Shown here: positions 22,480-36,970 of the stretch, in pieces
How the letters are laid out: every line of letters starts with the position of its first letter
How positions within the stretch are numbered: the stretch's first letter is position 1
NCBI RefSeq assembly: GCF_000001735.4
Contig: NC_003071.7
Span: 6,627,151-6,691,150 of the forward strand
From: Arabidopsis thaliana
Lineage: Eukaryota > Streptophyta > Magnoliopsida > Brassicales > Brassicaceae
Length of the DNA: 64,000 nt
Direction of reading: 5' to 3'
Program-made: the position numbers and the translations under genes
The notes under the pieces: model-generated
Databases searched by the model: none
What the model saw: the letters and a program-made list of their open reading frames with translations, nothing else
What the model was told of the DNA's origin: nothing

Positions 22480-24860
22480 ATGACTTCCAACAGAAGCAAC
22501 CTCTTCCTCCATCTTCTCCTTCTTCATCTTCCTACTCTTATCCAAGCTCTTAACACAGATGGTGTTGCTTTACTCTCTTTCAAGTATTCCATCCTCAATG
22601 ATCCTCTCTTAGTTCTACGAAACTGGAACTACGACGATGAAACACCGTGCTCTTGGACCGGTGTTACATGCACAGAGCTTGGGATTCCCAACACCCCTGA
22701 CATGTTTAGAGTTACAAGTTTGGTTCTTCCCAACAAACAGCTTCTTGGTTCTGTTTCTCCCGACTTGTTTTCAATCCTACATCTAAGAATCTTGGATCTC
22801 TCCGACAATTTCTTCCATGGATCACTGCCGGATTCTGTGTCCAACGCCAGTGAGCTTCGTATTCTGTCCCTTGGTAACAACAAGGTTTCTGGTGAACTAC
22901 CCCGTAGTATCAGCAACGTGGCTAGTCTGCAGCTCTTGAATCTCTCTGCCAACGCCTTGACCGGAAAAATCCCTCCCAATCTCTCACTTCCCAAGAATCT
23001 GACAGTCATTTCCTTGGCGAAGAATTCATTTTCAGGCGATATTCCAAGCGGGTTTGAAGCAGTACAGGTTCTAGATATCTCCTCAAATCTTCTAGACGGA
23101 TCTCTTCCTCCAGATTTCAGAGGAACAAGTCTCCTTTACCTCAACTTATCAAACAATCAAATCTCCGGCATGATTTCTCCACCTTTCGCCGAAAAATTTC
23201 CAGCAAGCGCCATCATTGATCTCTCCTTCAACAATCTAACAGGACCAATCCCTAACACACCACCATTGCTTAACCAAAAGACCGAGTCTTTTTCTGGTAA
23301 CATAGGCTTATGTGGTCAGCCATTAAAGACCCTTTGTTCAATCCCTTCTACTCTATCAGACCCACCAAATATCTCTGAAACTACTTCACCTGCAATAGCA
23401 GTCATGCCCACAACTCCAACACCAACAAACTCTTCAACAGAATCAACAAATCAAACAGCCAAAAGCAAACTAAAACCAAGCACAATCATCGGCATTACAC
23501 TTGCAGATATAGCTGGTCTTGCTATCATAGCCATGTTCATCCTCTACATATACCAGCTCAAGAAACGTAGAAGCTACCAAGAATACAGCACTTTCAACGT
23601 CTTACAAAAATGTCTGGAGAAAAACGATACATTATCCGTCAAGAAATCGAAACACAACGTCGCCGACGCCTTGGAGTTCACGAAATCTCCGCCTGCAAAA
23701 ATGGGATGCGGTTCATGGATAAGCAGAAGGTACGAAGAAACAACGTCGGTGTCATCCGAGAGTGACATAGAGAACCAAAAACCCGTTGAGGCATTTGATC
23801 GAACAGGTGGTGGGCGAGTAAAACACAATACTGAAACTCAACTAGTGACAGTGGATGGAGAAACTCAGCTGGAGCTAGATACTCTACTAAAGGCATCAGC
23901 TTACGTACTTGGAACCAACAGAAGCGACGGAATTGTGTATAAAGCGGTGTTAGAGAACGGTGCGGCTTTTGCAGTGCGGCGGATTGGGGCGGAGAGTTGT
24001 CCGGCGGCGAAATTTAAGGAATTCGAAAAGGAGGTTCAGGGTATCGCTAAACTTCGTCACCCAAATCTCGTTAGGGTTCGTGGCTTCGTTTGGGGGAAAG
24101 AAGAGAAGCTTCTCATCTCCGACTATGTCCCAAATGGAAACCTACCTCTATCCTCCATCTCCGGTAAGTTTCTACAAACGGCGTACGTTACTTAATATTT
24201 GCTAGAATACGCACTACTAGTCAGCGCATGTTAGCCCATTGCTCTTAACAAACAAACTATTTTACGAATCTTGATATTTTGACATTAATTTTGTTTGATA
24301 TGAAAACAGCAAAATCAAGCTCGTTTTCTCATAAACCTCTCTCCTTTGAGGCACGGCTCAAGTTAGCAAGAGGAATAGCTAGAGGAATTGCTTATATCCA
24401 CGACAAGAAGCATGTGCACGGCAACATCAAGGCCAATAACATTCTCTTGGACTCCGAGTTTGAGCCTGTAATTACAGATATGGGCCTTGATCGTATTATG
24501 ACTTCGGCCCATTTACTCACGGACGGGCCATTGTCGAGCTTACAAGACCAACCACCAGAGTGGTCGACAAGCCAGAAGCCAAACCCCAAATGGGATGTAT
24601 ATTCATTTGGTGTTATACTCTTGGAACTTCTCACAGGCATAGTTTTTTCGGTCGATCGAGATTTGGTTCGCGATTCTGAGACTGATGAGAAAAGTTGGTT
24701 CTTGAAGTTGGTCGATGGGGAAATTAGGGTTGAGGTGGCTCACCGCGAGGATGAGGCGGTCGCATGCTTGAAGTTAGGCTATGAATGTGTCTCCTCCTTG
24801 CCTCAAAAGCGACCGTCTATGAAGGAAGTGGTGCAAGTGCTAGAGAAAATGTTTGTTTAG
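22480..24860 (+). CDS. LRR receptor-like kinase, kinase motifs degenerate
   Basis: Two exons, 22480-24163 and 24310-24860, encode 744 residues (fits At2g15300, close to At4g37250). Order: signal peptide (1-24), LRR N-terminal cap with the cysteine pair around CSWTGVTC (57-64), about six to seven LRRs (75-265, LxxLxLSxNxLxGxLP type), a CGQPLKTLC cap, a Ser/Thr/Pro linker with N-glycosylation sites (290-330), one membrane helix (335-358) followed by KKRR, a charged linker, then a kinase fold (465-740). Catalytic residues are altered: Arg-500 stands where the ATP-binding Lys is expected (FAVRRI), HRD is HGN (598-600) and DFG is DMG (618-620), so it is probably a pseudokinase acting by scaffolding. 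The intron interrupts the kinase after SSIS. ATG 22480 was chosen because the signal peptide starts there and upstream codons in frame are not ATG. Confidence 0.95.
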
Positions 24861-28037
<3,177 letters not shown>

Positions 28038-28401
28038 AAGGCTTTAAATGGTTACTCCAACGTAAAAAACAGAACGCACCAGAAAGGGCAAGTGTATTTT
28101 TGTACTAGCTTGTTTGGTATACGCTCTGATTCGTACGAGCAACCAAAATAGCTCTCTTCTGCGTTCTATATTTGTATGATTATGTTGTTTTGTTTTCAAT
28201 GTTTCTCATTGAGAACCATATTTGACTATTACTCATATTATGGTGTGAATAAGGTTTTCTAGGGTATATATCTTTACGAGTTTACGTACACCCTTTACAT
28301 GATGAATATTTTCTCGTTCTTACTTTAGAATTTAACATATTTTATTTTATTTTTGATAAGAATATAAATCTATATAATAATAACAATCTTAATAAATATT
28401 G

Positions 28402-29870
28402 CAGTTGTAAACAATTGTGTTTTTTTTTGTTATTGCAACTTTTCGTTAAAATAATTTTTTCTGTTTTAAACTAAAAACATATATTTTACGGTTATATTTT
28501 CTTAGAAAATTGCAATTCGTATAAATGCATATTACTGAATAAAATTAAGAAAGCAATAACAAAATTATGTAAATTATGTTATAAAGACACAATTGCAAAA
28601 GACATTTATTCGGATTACTATTATTATATCAAAAATATTACAACAGTTCAAAAAATAAACCGAAAATTACAATGGTTCGTCAGGTAAACTAAATATTGCA
28701 ATAGTTTAATGAAACAGTTGCAAAATGTATCTCAATATTTGTTTTAATGGTTAAAAATTAAACAATATTATGAAAAGTTATACCAAGAGATACGATCGTA
28801 TATGTTAAATATACCGAAAGTTGCAATAGTTCATCAAATAAACTAAAAGCTACAACGGTTCATAAAACAAAATCAAAAGTTGCAATGATTTATCAAAAAC
28901 ATTCTTTGATTCTTCAAGAACAATCTCATCAAAATTATTTCTCACAATGACCTACACATCACCGTCGTTTTGCGTTTCATTTAGGAGCAAGTGAATTAGT
29001 ATTGTATGAGGGATGTTAGATGTGTGTTAAAATATGTCGAACGACTTACATTCTGGTAATGGATCTAACTTGTAGAAAAGCATCATTTTGTCTACTAAAA
29101 TGAATTGTTACAACCATTTAGTTGAACTATTACAACATTTGATTTTTGAATCGTTGCAACTTTTAGTTTATTTTATGAATCGTTGTAATATTTAGTTATC
29201 TACAGTTATGTCTTGTGATGTAACATTGTAACTACATAAAACAAATTATGTTTAATTTTTAATAGAGTTGTTGTAACCGTTTAACTGTTGTAACATTTTG
29301 TTTATTTGACCAATCATTGTAGCTTTTAGTTTTATTTTATAAATTGTTGCAACCTTTTGTTTATTTGATGAATCATTGCAGCATTTGATGCATTAAATAT
29401 ATATGATCACATCTCTTGATATAAATTTTCATAAACTATTATTTTCCATTTTTCAATTTCTAAATATATATTTTAAAAAATTATTGCAAATACTTAATTG
29501 AACTATCACAACATTTAGTTGAATTTACTAATCATTGCAACTTTTCAATTTATTTAACGAATTGTTGTAACCTTTGGTATATTAGATATATATGGTCGTG
29601 TATTCTGGGTATAGGTTTTTCTAAATTAATTGTTGATACCGTTTAGTTAAATCATTGCAATATTTTGTTTATATGATGAACTACTGTAACTTTTTGTTTA
29701 TATTATGAATTGTTGCAACATTTAATTTATTTGATGAATCGTTGCAACCTTTAATCTATATAATGAACTGTTGTAACCATTGATATATTGATGAACCGTT
29801 GTAGCTATTTAGTTTTTTTGATGAATTGTTGCATTTTTTTAGTATATTTGATGAATTGGTGCAATATATA
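28402..29870. repeat. Short-unit repeat array with orientation switch
   Basis: Same theme as 8590-10490. From 28440 to 28910 units read gttgcaatggttcgtcaaataaac. From about 29100 to 29870 they read in reverse complement (tttatttgatgaatcattgcaac). The two halves therefore form a long, diverged inverted repeat around 29000. No coding capacity. Confidence 0.65.
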
Positions 29871-31080
29871 CCATTTATAAAAAAAAATTATGTGCAATAA
29901 TTGAAGAAAAATAGAAACAGAGAAAAACACAAAAAAAAAAAAAAAATTTGAAGAGAACACAAAGCATTAAAATACTAAAAATAAACATATTTTTTGTAAG
30001 AATATGTTGGTTCATAATAACCATCATCTCTCTCTTGTATGGAATCTCTCTTAAGCGTTTTTCACGATTGAGTTCCTTATTCTCCACTGAGTCAACTAAC
30101 CAACTTGGTTTGAGATCAGAGTGTTATTGGCAGATTTTACTATCATTTCTTATATTAACAATAGGCTCATCAAATATGTTTTAAAATTGCATTTTTCTAA
30201 TTATATATTTTTGTTTAGTATTTTATATATTTACACTTAAAAAAAAAATTATATCAAATTACTTTCTATTATTTATTTTTTTCAGATTGCGTCTTTTGTC
30301 ATAAATTTTTTAATGCTCGTTTCTTTTCCATCATCTCATCTTACATATACATTTTTGCAGCCACTTTAGCAAATAAATCCTCTACTTGACACTTATTTAT
30401 AATGGCATGCCATTAACATTTATTGTTTTAGTAAACTTATTTTTAAATCTAAATATAAAATCTATTATATTACTAAAATTGAGGAAACTAAAGAAAAAAA
30501 TCACAAAAATATTTGAATCTTTCCAATTAGCATTAATCACCATGATTTTCGTTCTAAATCATTTATTTTCAGTTAATAAAATGAATAAAATCTTATATTA
30601 CAATATATGCTTTAATATTTTCTTTATTAAAAAATTAATTACGTAATAAAAATTTGAAACCCAAATTATTTCTCAATCCATATTTTTCGTTTTAAATTTG
30701 CAATTGTACAAAATAATTTTGTTCTTTTTTCTGGGATAAATAAATTATACATGTATTAAGTTGATATTGTTAATTCAAATAATATTAACAAAATGACTAA
30801 ATTTAGGTTATTAAAATAAAAATAGTTAGTTAAAAAACAAGTATATCAATCCCAAATTATGATTAAACTAAATATTTATTTATAATAATTTTTACCAAAA
30901 ATTAACATTATATATATTAAAAATTTTGAAGTACCTTTTTTTAAGTATTTTTGTGTTAGTAAAGTAAGAATTTACAAAGAATGACATTACACTAAAGTCA
31001 AAAACAATTATTATTTTTAAAGAATATGATTGATATATTTTACCTTTATGAAACGTTATTAATATTTAAACATAAAAAAT
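29871..31080. other. Very AT-rich spacer
   Basis: No recognisable gene. Frames of 60-90 codons are composed of Ile/Phe/Lys/Asn, as expected by chance in such sequence. The 5' end of the Helitron whose 3' end is at 31313 may lie in here but was not located. Confidence 0.4.
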
Positions 31081-31313
31081 TAAAATATCATGAGACGAGA
31101 AGTATAGCAGGACGGGTTTAGATTGATATGAAATACAGCGAGACGGATTTGGATTGATATATTAATTTTAATTATTTTATCATCACTAATTTTTTTAATT
31201 ACAATATTAATATAAAATTATATAACTTTAACACTAAATATAAAACCATAAAATTTAATTTTATTATATATGAAAAAATATTTGCCCGTGGTGTACCACG
31301 GGTTAAATTCTAG
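31081..31313 (+). mobile_element. Helitron 3' end
   Basis: The terminal hairpin CCCGTGGTGTACCACGGG (31285-31302) is followed by TTAAATTCTAG, ending CTAG at 31310-31313 with T after it, the classic Helitron terminus. Sequence upstream contains the gggacggg(t)ttgg phrases seen in the other Helitrons here. The 5' boundary is not resolved, so the given start is only where the similarity is clear. Confidence 0.7.
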
Positions 31314-31771
31314 TTGTTTTATATAATTGTATAAATAATTTTATAATAATTAGATAATGGATGAGGCTCTTACCTACCTTGCTGGTGAGCATAAAGTGAT
31401 GAAATTGTATTATGAGTGGAACAAAAACATTAATTATAGTTGAATATTCTTTGATAAAACAAAAAAAAAAACTATTACTACAGCAGGCACCAAAAAAATG
31501 GGAGAGCCAAGAAACAGCTGTTTCCTGGGGAAGTGGCTGATACAGATAGTTACAAAATTGGTATAATTGTTTTGTTCTGACGACATAAACTTCGATGTTT
31601 TATGCTATTTTATATTTGGCGGTGTACCATATTTATAAGTTCTGTTAAGTTCTCATTAGAGTTTTTTTCTTTATGTTTTTATGATTTAAAAAACAATTTA
31701 GTTATATTTTGTGATCATATTAAAAAATATAACTGAAAATGAACATCAGTAATCAAGAATAACTAGTCCTA
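31314..31771. other. Spacer with possible gene fragment
   Basis: Slightly GC-richer patches at 31353-31440 (an ATG-led frame MDEALTYLAGEHKVMKLYYE) and 31480-31560 are unlike the surrounding repeat DNA. They could be a captured exon piece; no product recognised. Confidence 0.3.
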
Positions 31772-31781
31772 CTATATTATT

Positions 31782-33817
31782 GGGAGATTTGCAAAACTAC
31801 CCTTTTTTTAATACCCTTTTGCAACCATACCCTTTTATATTGTTCATTTTTAAAAATATCCCTTCCCTTGAACAGAATGACCAAATTACTCTTATCTAAT
31901 AAGAAAATGAAATTGGAAACTGAAAGTTTCCCGCCGAATTTTTGTCGCTAAAATTTTTTTTTCCCGCCAAAAAAAACATTTCCGCCAAAAAATTTTCTCG
32001 TAAATTTTTTTTCCCAGCCAAAAAAATGCTTTTAAAAATCCTTGTAAATTTTTTAAAAGCTTTGATAGTTGATAAAAACTCTTGTAAATCATTTTAAAAC
32101 CTCTTAAAATCTTTATAAAGTCTTTAAAAACATAGGTAAATACTTTAAAACCTCTTTTTAAACCTTTGTAAATCATTTTAAAACTTTTTACAATAGTTTT
32201 ACAAGATTTACAATCGTTTTTTAAGCATAAGTAAGTGGCATTGAATGATTTACAAGGGATTTTAAAAGCTTATAAAAGGGTAAAACATGATTTACAATCG
32301 TTTTAAAGCATAAGTAAGTGGCATAAAATGATTTACAAGGGATTTAAAAAGGGTTAGCATGGTTTACAATCGTTTTTAAGCATAAGTAAGTGGCATTGAA
32401 TGATTTACAAGGGATTTTAAAAGCTTATAAAAGGGTAAAACATAATTTACAATCGTTTTTAAAACATAAGTAAGTGGCATTGAATGATTTACAAGGGATT
32501 TTAAAAGCTTATAAAAGGGTAAAACATGATTTACAATCGTTTTGAAAACATAAGTAAGTGGCATAAAATGATTTACAAGGATTTTTAAAAAGGGTTAGCA
32601 TGGTTTACAATGTTTTTTTAAGCATAAGTAAGTGACATTGGAATGATTTACAAGGGATTTTAAAAGCTTATAAAAGGGTAAAACATGATTTATAATCGTT
32701 TTAAAAGCATAAGTAAGTGGCATAGAATTATTTACAAGGGATTTTAAAAGTCGTTTTAAAGCATAAATAAGTGGCATTGAATAATTTACAAGGGATTTTA
32801 AAAGGGGTTAACATGATTTACAATCGTTTTTAAATCATAAGTAAATATCAAAGAATGATTTACAAGGGAGTTTAAAAAGGGTTTGCATGGTTTACAATCG
32901 TTTTTAAAGGATAAGTAAGTGGTATAGAATGATTTACAAGAATTTTAAAAGCTTATAAAATGGTAAAACATGATTTACAAGAGTTTTTAAAGAGTTTTAA
33001 AAAGATTTATAAGGATTTTAAACCTTTGTAAATCCTTTTAAAACTATTATAAAGTCTTTACAAGCAGTTTTTAACTCTTAGAAAAAGAATTGTAAGTAAA
33101 CAACATTTACAACTCTTTTTCAACCATTTTAAAACTCTTGCGAACTTTTACAAAAGGTTTTATAAAGATTTACAAGAGTTTTTAAAGGGTTTTTTTATAA
33201 ATTCTTTTAAAATCTTTTAAAAACTCTTGTACATCTTTTAAAACCATTTAAAAAATCCCTTGTAAATATTTTAAAATACTTGTAAACCCTTTAAAAATCT
33301 TTAAAAAACTCTTGTAAATCTTTTAAAACCCTTTAAAATCTCTTGTAAATCTTTTAAAACCTTTTTAAAATCCCTTGTAAATCTTTTGAACCCTTTTAAA
33401 ATCTCTTGTAAATCTTTAAAAAAATTTTAAAACCCTTTTAAAATCCCTTGTAAATCTATTTCCCGCCAAAAAAAAACTTTAACGGAAAAAATATTTACGA
33501 AATTTTTTTTGGCAGGAAATCTTTTTTCGAATATTTTTGGCGGGAAATTTTTTGGCGGGAAAAATGTTTTTGAAATTTTTTTTGGAGGGAAATTGTTTTT
33601 TCGAAAATTTTTGGCGGGAAATTTTCGGCGGGAAATTTTATTTTGGAAATTATTTAGACGAAAAATATTAATATTTCATTTTGTTAACATAAATCAATTT
33701 ACAAATAGGGGTAAAATGGTCATTAATAATTTAAAAAAGGTATAAATGAAAATGGTAAATAGAAAAGAGTAGAATTAAAAAGGGGTAGTGTGAAAAAGGC
33801 ATTTGAAAGAATATTTC
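31782..33817 (+). mobile_element. Mutator-like element, copy L
   Basis: It starts GGGAGATTTGC and ends GAAAGAATATTTC. The 9-mer TATATTATT directly precedes it (31773-31781) and directly follows it (33818-33826), the duplication length of Mutator-like elements. Both subterminal regions are packed with TTTCCCGCC / GGCGGGAAA motifs. The centre holds about eight to ten units of a 72-85 base tandem repeat (taagtaagtggcattgaatg; starts near 32237, 32320, 32392, 32476, 32560, 32634, 32719 and 32773). No transposase. Terminal repeats are only loosely inverted, so it is of the non-TIR or degenerate-TIR kind. Peptides read from the tandem repeats are artefacts. Confidence 0.8.
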
Positions 33818-33826
33818 TATATTATT

Positions 33827-34065
33827 TGAGAAGTACATTTTAAATTTAACCTTAATTTTTGTAATTAATTATATGACAATGTCATTAGAAAAATTTAATC
33901 AAAAACAAAATCCTTTAATGACGTCATTAAGGTTACCAAAATCATTTAACGAAAATATTCATCTCTTAATTTTAGGGCTTATTGGATCTAAAGACGGATC
34001 ATCAATGATAACCTAAACTGAAGCAAAATATACTGAATATTCAAATATCTATTTGTTACCAAATT
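33827..34065. other. Spacer between the two inverted Mutator-like copies
   Basis: Single-copy-looking loop of the palindrome, 239 bases, with no feature apart from the palindromic aatgacgtcatt (33917-33928), a CRE/bZIP-like core. Confidence 0.5.
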
Positions 34066-34074
34066 ATAAACAAA

Positions 34075-35929
34075 GAAAAATTCTTTCTAATGCCTTTTTC
34101 ACACTACCCTTTTTCAATTCTACCCTTTTCTATTTACCATTTTCATTTATACCCTATTTAAATTTTTAATGACCATTTTACTTCTATTTGTAAATTGATT
34201 TAGGTTAACAAAAATGAAATATTAATACTTTTTCGCCTAATATATTCCAAAACATAATTTTCCGCTAAAATTTTCCTGCCAAAAATTTTCGGAAAAAAAA
34301 GTTCCCGTCAAATTTTTTTTTCAAAAATATTTTTCCGCCAAAATTTTCCCACCAAAAAAATTCGAAAAAAAGTTTCCCGCCAAAAAAAAAAATTCGAAAA
34401 CATTTTTCCCGTAAAATTTTTTTTTTGACGGGAAATAGATTTACAAGGGATTTTAAAAGGGTTTTAAAAGGGTTTTAAAAGATTTACAAGAGATTTTAAA
34501 AGGGTTTAAAAGATTTACAAGGGATTTTAAAAGAGTTTTAAAAGATTTACATGGGATTTTAAAGGGCTTTAAAAGACTTACAAGAGTTTTTTAAAGATTT
34601 TTAAAGGGTTTTAAAGTGTTTTAAAAGATTTACAAGAGATTTTTAAAGGGTTTTAAGAAATGTACAAGAGTTTTTAACAGATTTTAAAAGAAATTATAAA
34701 AAAACTCTTTAAAAACTCTTGTAAATCTTTATAAAACCTTTTGTAAAGGTTCACAAGAGTTTTAAAATGGATCAAAAAGAATTGTAAATGTTTTACAAAG
34801 GTTTAAAATCCTTGTAAATCCTTTTAAAACTCTTTAAAAACTCTTGTAAATCATGTTTTACCATTTTATAAGCTTTTAAAATCCTTGTAAATCATTCTAT
34901 ACCACTTACTTATCCTTTAAAAACGATTGTAAACCATGCAAACCTTTTTTAAAATCCCTTGTAAATCATTCTTTGACACTTACTTATGTTTTAAAAACGA
35001 TTGTAAATCAAGTAACCCCTTTTAAAATCCCTTGTAAATCATTCAATGCCACTTACTTATGCTTTAAAACAATTGTAAACCATACAAACACTTTTAAAAT
35101 CCCTTGTAAATCATTCTATGCCACTTACTTATGCTTTAAAAACGATTGTAAATCATGTTTTACCCTTTTATAAGCTTTTAAAATCCCTTGTAAATCATTC
35201 TAATGTCACTTACTTATGCTTAAAAAACATTGTAAATCATGCTAACCCTTTTTAAAAATCCTTGTAAATCATTCTATGTCACTTACTTATGCTTTAAAAA
35301 CGATTGTAAACCATGTTTTACCCTTTTATAAGCTTTTAAAATCCCTTGTAAATCATTCAATGCCACTTACTTATGCTTAAAAAACGATTGTAAATCTTGT
35401 AAAACTATTGTAAAAAGTTTTAAAATGATTTACAAAGGTTTAAAAAGGGGTTTTAAAGTATTTACCTATATTTTTAAAGATTTTATAAAGATTTTAAGAG
35501 ATTTTAAAATGATTTACAAGAGTTTTTAGCAACTAGCAAAGCTTTTAAAAAACTTTACAAGGTTTTTTAAAAGTGTTTTTAAAAAATTTACAAGGATTTT
35601 TAAAAGTGTTTTTAAAAAATTTACAAGGATTTTTAAAAGCATTTTTTTGGCTGGGAAAAAAATTTTACGAGAAAAAATTTTGGCAGAAATTTTTTTTTTT
35701 GACGGGAATTTTTTTTGTTTTGGCGGGAAAAAAAGTTTGGCGGAATTTTTTTTTTGGCGGGAAAAATAAATTTTTGGCGGGAAACTTTCAGTTTCCAATT
35801 ACATGTTCTTATTAGATGAGGGTAATTTGGTCATTCTGTTCAATAGAAGGGATATTTTTAAAAATGAACAATATAAAAGGGTATTGTTGCAAAAGGGTAG
35901 TTAAAAAAGGGTAGTTTTGCAAATCTCCC
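34075..35929 (-). mobile_element. Mutator-like element, copy R, inverted relative to copy L
   Basis: On the minus strand it starts GGGAGATTTGC at 35929 and ends GAAAGAATTTTTC at 34075, the same termini as copy L. It has its own 9-base duplication, ATAAACAAA, at 34066-34074 and 35930-35938. The body matches copy L in reverse complement: the same TTTCCCGCC-type subterminal motifs and the same taagtaagtgg tandem units. It is shorter by 181 bases because of repeat-number and small indel differences. The different duplication proves an independent insertion. Confidence 0.8.
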
Positions 35930-36182
35930 ATAAACAAATAAGTTCGTAAAACAATTTAATATTTTATATACGAAATCAATTAAATCTTAATCACATAAAA
36001 ATTAGCACAAAAAGAAAAGTATTCAACAATTAAAAAATTATCAAATCTTTGTATTATATAAGTTTTGATATTATATTCGAATAAAGTGTAATAGACCTTT
36101 TCAATTTGTATTCTTTAACTAATGTAAGCTACCTAATATATTTGCTAATCTTATACCTATCAAAACCGACTATCGTTTCTTA

Positions 36183-36970
36183 TCTTTATAGTATTCTTGC
36201 AAGACTTTTTTGGTGGATTTGGATAAAAGTGCATTCGGGTTATATGGTACATTCTCCTATTAAATAAATATGGTGCACTCCTATGTTATTAGCTAAAATG
36301 TTCATATTATAATTCAGAGTCATATCATAAATAAAATTAGTATTAATAAAATAAATGGCTTTTTGGCAAAACGGATTTGGAGAGACGGGTTTTTGAATCA
36401 ACATTAATAAAAAATATATAAAATTAATCCACCGTTTGAATACGGGTTAAATCTTTAATTTATTATTTTTTAAGACCACTAATATTAAACATATCAAATC
36501 ATCCTAATTTAGAAAAGATTATATAAAACCAAAGATGTTATGTGGTATGTATAATGTTACTATATATAAAATTAAACTATAAAATATAAATGTGTTAGAG
36601 AATGATACAATTTGCAAAACTTTTATATATAATAAATAATTCTTAAATTTTAAAAATTACTACTTTAAAAAAAAAATACGGGACGGATAAAGAAATTATA
36701 GAACGGGTTTTATTTTGGAATTGGGTTATATGGTGGATGTATTTGAATCAATATTTATAAAATTTTAAAATATTATTAATATGCTGTTTTAATAGGGGTT
36801 AAACTTCAGTTTTTTAACAATTGTCTCATGAATTCGTGGTATAGCGTTACTTAATAACAATTATAAACTGTAAAATATAAATATTATATAAAAATAAAAT
36901 TTGCAAGTTTTAATAGATATTACTTTTAAAAAATAAATCATCCCGCGGTATACCGCGGGTTAAAATCTAG
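36183..36970 (+). mobile_element. Helitron (intact relative of the 54-56 kb copy)
   Basis: It starts TCTTTATAGTATTCTTGCAAG after A (36182) and ends with the perfect palindromic hairpin CCCGCGGTATACCGCGGG (36942-36959) plus TTAAAATCTAG, followed by T. Its 788 bases align throughout with the host Helitron at 54175-56162 and give the unoccupied version of that element's insertion site. Non-autonomous: no Rep/helicase frame. The 5' end is inferred from the shared start of the two copies. Confidence 0.8.

Noticed and set aside
22629..23896. Minus-strand frames over the receptor kinase
   Set aside because: They are antisense shadows of the coding exon without their own promoter or domain.
32376..32777. 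Peptides such as MPLTYVFKTIVNHVLPF repeated on the minus strand, and similar on the plus strand at 34973-35173
   Set aside because: They are translations of the 72-85 base tandem DNA repeat inside the Mutator-like copies; frame drifts between units and no gene signals exist.
31782..35929. A single giant foldback transposon
   Set aside because: Each arm has its own, different 9-base target duplication, so two insertions explain it better.
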